Shown here: positions 7,136-9,221 of the stretch, in pieces | How positions within the stretch are numbered: position 1 is the first letter of the stretch | Layout: each line of letters starts with the position of its first letter | Source of the DNA: Oscillospiraceae bacterium | Lineage (GTDB): Bacteria > Bacillota > Clostridia > Oscillospirales > Oscillospiraceae | Direction: 5' to 3' | DNA: 9,221 nt | NCBI GenBank assembly: GCA_016297855.1 | Contig: JAEDFW010000064.1 | Span: forward strand, 1 to 9,221 | The notes under the pieces: model-generated | Seen by the model: only the letters and a program-made list of their open reading frames with translations | What the model was told of the DNA's origin: nothing | Databases searched by the model: none | Made by a program: the position numbers and the translations under genes

Positions 7136-8200
7136 TTATGTGGTTTTTGTCTTGCGTCTGCGGAAGAAGCCGCCCAGCGCGCAGATGCCTGCTGCCGCGA
7201 CCGCTACGATCGCTGCGCCGACAAGACCCGAGACCGAGGTACCTGCGGCGGAGTCATTGTTTTGAAACGCGTAGTCGGGCAAAAATGCCGTCTTTTCCTG
7301 CACGCTTGCCGCCGCTTCCGAAGCGGCGCTCGTAACGCCGTAGTTTTCCTCGTCCAGCGCCATGTTCTCGCTGTAGCCGGCATCCGGATTGCCGAACAGC
7401 GACCACTCCAATCCGTCGGGATTGCTGCTTGCGAACAGGCTCAGCGCGCCGCCCACGAGCACAACCACTACGGCGAGAATCGCCAGTGTGGATTTGAGCG
7501 AGAGTTTTCCGGCTGTAGTGCCCGTCGTGCGCGAGGTATCCATTAGAAGCTCCGGCCGCGCCTCATACACAAACAGCAGAACCGCCGCCGTGATCAGACC
7601 TTCCACCGCGCCGATGGCCAGATGGATGGGCTGCATGATGGCGGCAAATGCGGCAAACGGCAGCTCGGTGATGCCGGAAAGGCTGGTCTCCAGCACCACG
7701 GAGAACGCGCCGAGCTGCAGCGTGAGCACGCAGCCGAGCACGCTTGCCAGCGCGATTTTGACGCGCATAGCCGCTTTTTCGCCGCGCGCGGCAAAGAGCC
7801 GTCCGCGCATCATGGGCCGCCAGATGAGATAATACCCCACGAAGCAGCCGTAGAACGCCATGTTCCAGCAGTTTGCGCCGAGCGCAAGAAGTCCGCCGTC
7901 GGCAAAAAACAGCGCCTGAATGGCAAGAATGACGACCATCGACAAGAAACCCGCCTGCGGCCCCAGAAGAGCCGACAGCAGCATGCCGCCGCACAGATGG
8001 CCGGAAGAGCCTGTGCCGGGGATGGTATAGTTGATCATCTGCCCGGCAAAAATGAGCGCCGAGGCCACGGCCATCACGGGCAGCTTGGCCGTATTTTCAT
8101 CTTTTTTGAGCGCTTTTACGCTTACGCCCACCGTGACGGCGGAAGCCGCGTACATCGTCGCGGCGACCGGGACGGAAAGCAATGCGTCCGCCATATGCAT
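7136..8200 (-). CDS. cbiM: Cobalt/nickel ECF transporter substrate-binding protein, CbiM fused to a CbiN-like PDGLE domain
   Basis: Captures Co2+ or Ni2+ at the outer face and passes it through the membrane with CbiQ/CbiO. It is 354 residues, against about 220-250 for CbiM alone. The start MHM at 8200 keeps His2, the N-terminal metal ligand of the family; starting at the next ATG (8194) would lose it. GAGAGAGG lies 9 bases upstream. The CbiM part (about 1-215) has several membrane segments, GTGSSGHLCGGML with the conserved H68, LGANCWNM (108-114) and PIHLAIGAVEG (191-201). After a short linker, a CbiN-like part follows: membrane segment about 238-258, an outside loop opening with PDGLEW (261-266), then a second membrane segment about 324-346 and an RRRK cytoplasmic tail, the arrangement of two-helix CbiN. 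A separate cbiN is therefore not expected, and none is seen. First gene of the cbi operon; cobalt versus nickel undecided. Confidence 0.92.
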   Translation of the reverse strand: MHMADALLSVPVAATMYAASAVTVGVSVKALKKDENTAKLPVMAVASALIFAGQMINYTIPGTGSSGHLCGGMLLSALLGPQAGFLSMVVILAIQALFFADGGLLALGANCWNMAFYGCFVGYYLIWRPMMRGRLFAARGEKAAMRVKIALASVLGCVLTLQLGAFSVVLETSLSGITELPFAAFAAIMQPIHLAIGAVEGLITAAVLLFVYEARPELLMDTSRTTGTTAGKLSLKSTLAILAVVVVLVGGALSLFASSNPDGLEWSLFGNPDAGYSENMALDEENYGVTSAASEAAASVQEKTAFLPDYAFQNNDSAAGTSVSGLVGAAIVAVAAAGICALGGFFRRRKTKTT

Positions 8201-8202
8201 AG

Positions 8203-8234
8203 ATATGCACCTCTCTCGATTTGTATGTGCATAT
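8203..8234. promoter_or_regulatory. Candidate operator: 8-bp inverted repeat with 16-bp spacer before cbiM
   Basis: ATATGCAC at 8203-8210 and its exact complement GTGCATAT at 8227-8234 are separated by 16 bases. The right arm touches the -10 box and the left arm lies between the ribosome site and the cbiM start. The predicted transcript would begin near 8226, so the upstream arm would mostly not be in the RNA; this favours a DNA site for a dimeric repressor over an RNA hairpin. A near copy, ATATGCAT, sits 10 bp further on (8193-8200) over the start codon. The N16 spacing recalls NikR operators (GTATGA-N16-TCATAC in E. coli), but the arms differ, so the regulator is unknown. Confidence 0.45.
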
Positions 8235-8261
8235 TGTAGCAGGCAGACTTTCGCATGGTAA
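8233..8261 (-). promoter_or_regulatory. Candidate sigma-A promoter of the cbi operon
   Basis: On the minus strand, TTACCA (8256-8261, 4 of 6 to TTGACA) and TACAAT (8233-8238, 5 of 6 to TATAAT) are 17 bases apart. The start point would be near 8226, giving a leader of about 26 bases with a ribosome site at 8210-8217. The leader is too short for a cobalamin riboswitch. Confidence 0.55.
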
Positions 8262-8288
8262 GCCGGGGTGGGGGATAAAATTTTTGCC

Positions 8289-9221
8289 TCAGCCCTTCAG
8301 TACGCGCTTTGCCTCTCGCAGCGCGTCGCAGAGCGCGAAAATATCGTCCTGCGTGTTTTCTTCCGAGAACGACACGCGGATGGAGCCGTCGATGACGGCG
8401 GGCGGCAGGTGCATCGCCTCGAGCACATGGCTGCGGTGGCCCTTGGCGCAGGCGGAACCGGCGGAAACGAAGATGCCGCGGTCCTGCAGGCAGTTGATGA
8501 TGCCCTGCGAGCGAAGGCCGGGCAGAGACAGGCTCACGATATGCGGCGCTTCGCCGCTGCCGATGAGTGTTAATCCGTCAATTTTGGAAAGCTCCTGCCG
8601 GGCAAGGTCGCGAAGGCCGGCCATATGCGAAAGCGAGGCGGCATCAAACTGCGCGCAGGCCGCGCCGAAGCCGCAGACGGCGGGCAGATTCTCGGTGCCC
8701 GAGCGCAGGTTACTCTCCTGCCCGCCGCCAAGAAGGTAGGGCGGCAGCGTGAGGTTCGGGCGGATGTACAGAGCGCCCACCCCCTTGCTGGCGTGGATTT
8801 TATGGCCGGAGACGGAGATCATGTCCGCGCCGAGCGTTTTTGCCTTGAAGGGAACTTTCAAAAAGCCCTGCACCGCGTCGGTGTGAAATAACGCCAGCGG
8901 GCTGAGCCGGTGCGTCAGCCGCGCCATCTCACCAACCGGCATCACCGCGCCCGTTTCGTTGTTGACCATCATGATGCTGACGAGAATGGTATCGGGCCGC
9001 AGCGCGGTCCTGAGCGCGTCCGGCGTGATTGCGCCCGTTTCATCCGGCTGCAGGTACGTCACGTCAAAGCCGCGCGATTCGAGCTTCTGTATTGGGTGCA
9101 GAACGGCATGGTGCTCGACGGCGGTGGTGATGATGTGCTTGCCGCGCTTGCCAAGGCGCTCGGCGGTTGAGAAAATGGCCCAGTTGTCGGCCTCGGTGCC
9201 GCCGGAGGTGAAAAAGACGCG
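8289..9221 (-). CDS. nifS: Cysteine desulfurase (NifS/IscS type), 5'-truncated
   Basis: PLP enzyme that takes sulfur from L-cysteine as an enzyme-bound persulfide for Fe-S clusters, tRNA thiolation or cofactors. The frame is open from the window edge (9221) to the TGA at 8289-8291, 310 residues; about 65-80 N-terminal residues lie beyond the window, given a usual length near 380-400. The ATG/GTG-type start at 9062 is internal, because upstream codons encode the family hallmarks FTSGGTEADN (first visible residues) and VEHHAVL. Further motifs: NNETGAVMPV, HTDAVQ (near 8885-8868), the PLP lysine in SGHKIHASKG (codon 8799-8801), GGGQESNLRSGTEN, and the catalytic Cys in SAGSACAKGHRS (codon 8448-8450). 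Family certain; the exact partner (IscU, ThiI, MnmA or other) cannot be told because the upstream neighbour is missing. It runs the same way as cbiM, 88 bases away; no functional link is evident. Confidence 0.93.
   Translation of the reverse strand, partial: RVFFTSGGTEADNWAIFSTAERLGKRGKHIITTAVEHHAVLHPIQKLESRGFDVTYLQPDETGAITPDALRTALRPDTILVSIMMVNNETGAVMPVGEMARLTHRLSPLALFHTDAVQGFLKVPFKAKTLGADMISVSGHKIHASKGVGALYIRPNLTLPPYLLGGGQESNLRSGTENLPAVCGFGAACAQFDAASLSHMAGLRDLARQELSKIDGLTLIGSGEAPHIVSLSLPGLRSQGIINCLQDRGIFVSAGSACAKGHRSHVLEAMHLPPAVIDGSIRVSFSEENTQDDIFALCDALREAKRVLKG

Larger units (their letters stand above)
8201..8288. other. Intergenic region between cysteine desulfurase and cbiM
   Basis: These 88 bases, the longest gene-free stretch in the window, hold the cbiM promoter, inverted repeat and ribosome site, plus a short G-rich run (8264-8274) next to an A/T run (8277-8285). 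I see no hairpin terminator after the desulfurase stop, so readthrough into cbiM is possible. No RNA gene or riboswitch fold was recognised. Confidence 0.6.

Noticed and set aside
3005..8200. Functional link between the metal transporter and the metal-dependent deacetylase.
   Set aside because: The two operons are convergent and separated by a strong terminator; adjacency alone does not support a shared role.
8262..8276. G-rich run before cbiM as a possible G-quadruplex.
   Set aside because: Only two G-runs are present (GGGG and GGGGG); four are needed for an intramolecular quadruplex.
8201..8288. Cobalamin riboswitch controlling the cbi operon.
   Set aside because: The region is only 88 bases and the predicted leader about 26; a cobalamin riboswitch needs about 200 bases, and no B12-box-like stretch is seen.

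Overview
The window (about 60% G+C by eye, densely packed, no RNA genes or mobile elements seen) reads as ordinary chromosome from a high-GC member of the Clostridia. An Oscillospiraceae-type gut anaerobe is my best guess, based on protein style, strong GGAGG-type ribosome binding sites and the acetylase variant of lysine synthesis. The taxonomy is inference only.

Plus strand, 1-5514: one tightly coupled operon for diaminopimelate (DAP) and lysine synthesis. It holds the 3' part of dapH (tetrahydrodipicolinate N-acetyltransferase), lysA (DAP decarboxylase), a class I/II aminotransferase (PatA/DapX role), an M20 amidohydrolase (N-acetyl-DAP deacetylase, dapL) and lysC (aspartokinase with C-terminal ACT regions). 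Together these give the entry step of the aspartate pathway, the whole acetyl-blocked branch (acetylation, transamination, deacetylation) and the final decarboxylation. Not in the window are asd, dapA, dapB and the epimerase dapF; the first three could lie upstream of the truncated left edge. Genes after lysA are joined by TGA-C-ATG or ATGA junctions.

5515-5553: a short convergent intergenic region holding a near-perfect hairpin that can terminate transcription from both sides.

Minus strand, 5554-8200 (read right to left): a three-gene energy-coupling-factor uptake system for cobalt or nickel. CbiM carries a fused CbiN-like PDGLE domain, followed by the transmembrane coupling protein CbiQ and the ATPase CbiO. 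A perfect hairpin sits between cbiM and cbiQ. Upstream of cbiM is a plausible sigma-A promoter overlapped by an 8-bp inverted repeat with a 16-bp spacer, a candidate operator for a metal-responsive repressor.

Minus strand, 8289-9221: most of a NifS/IscS-type cysteine desulfurase, cut by the right edge of the window.

I do not see an unknown system here. The parts most worth a second look are the operator-like dyad before cbiM, the divergent active-site motifs of LysA, the CbiM-CbiN fusion and the intercistronic hairpin.
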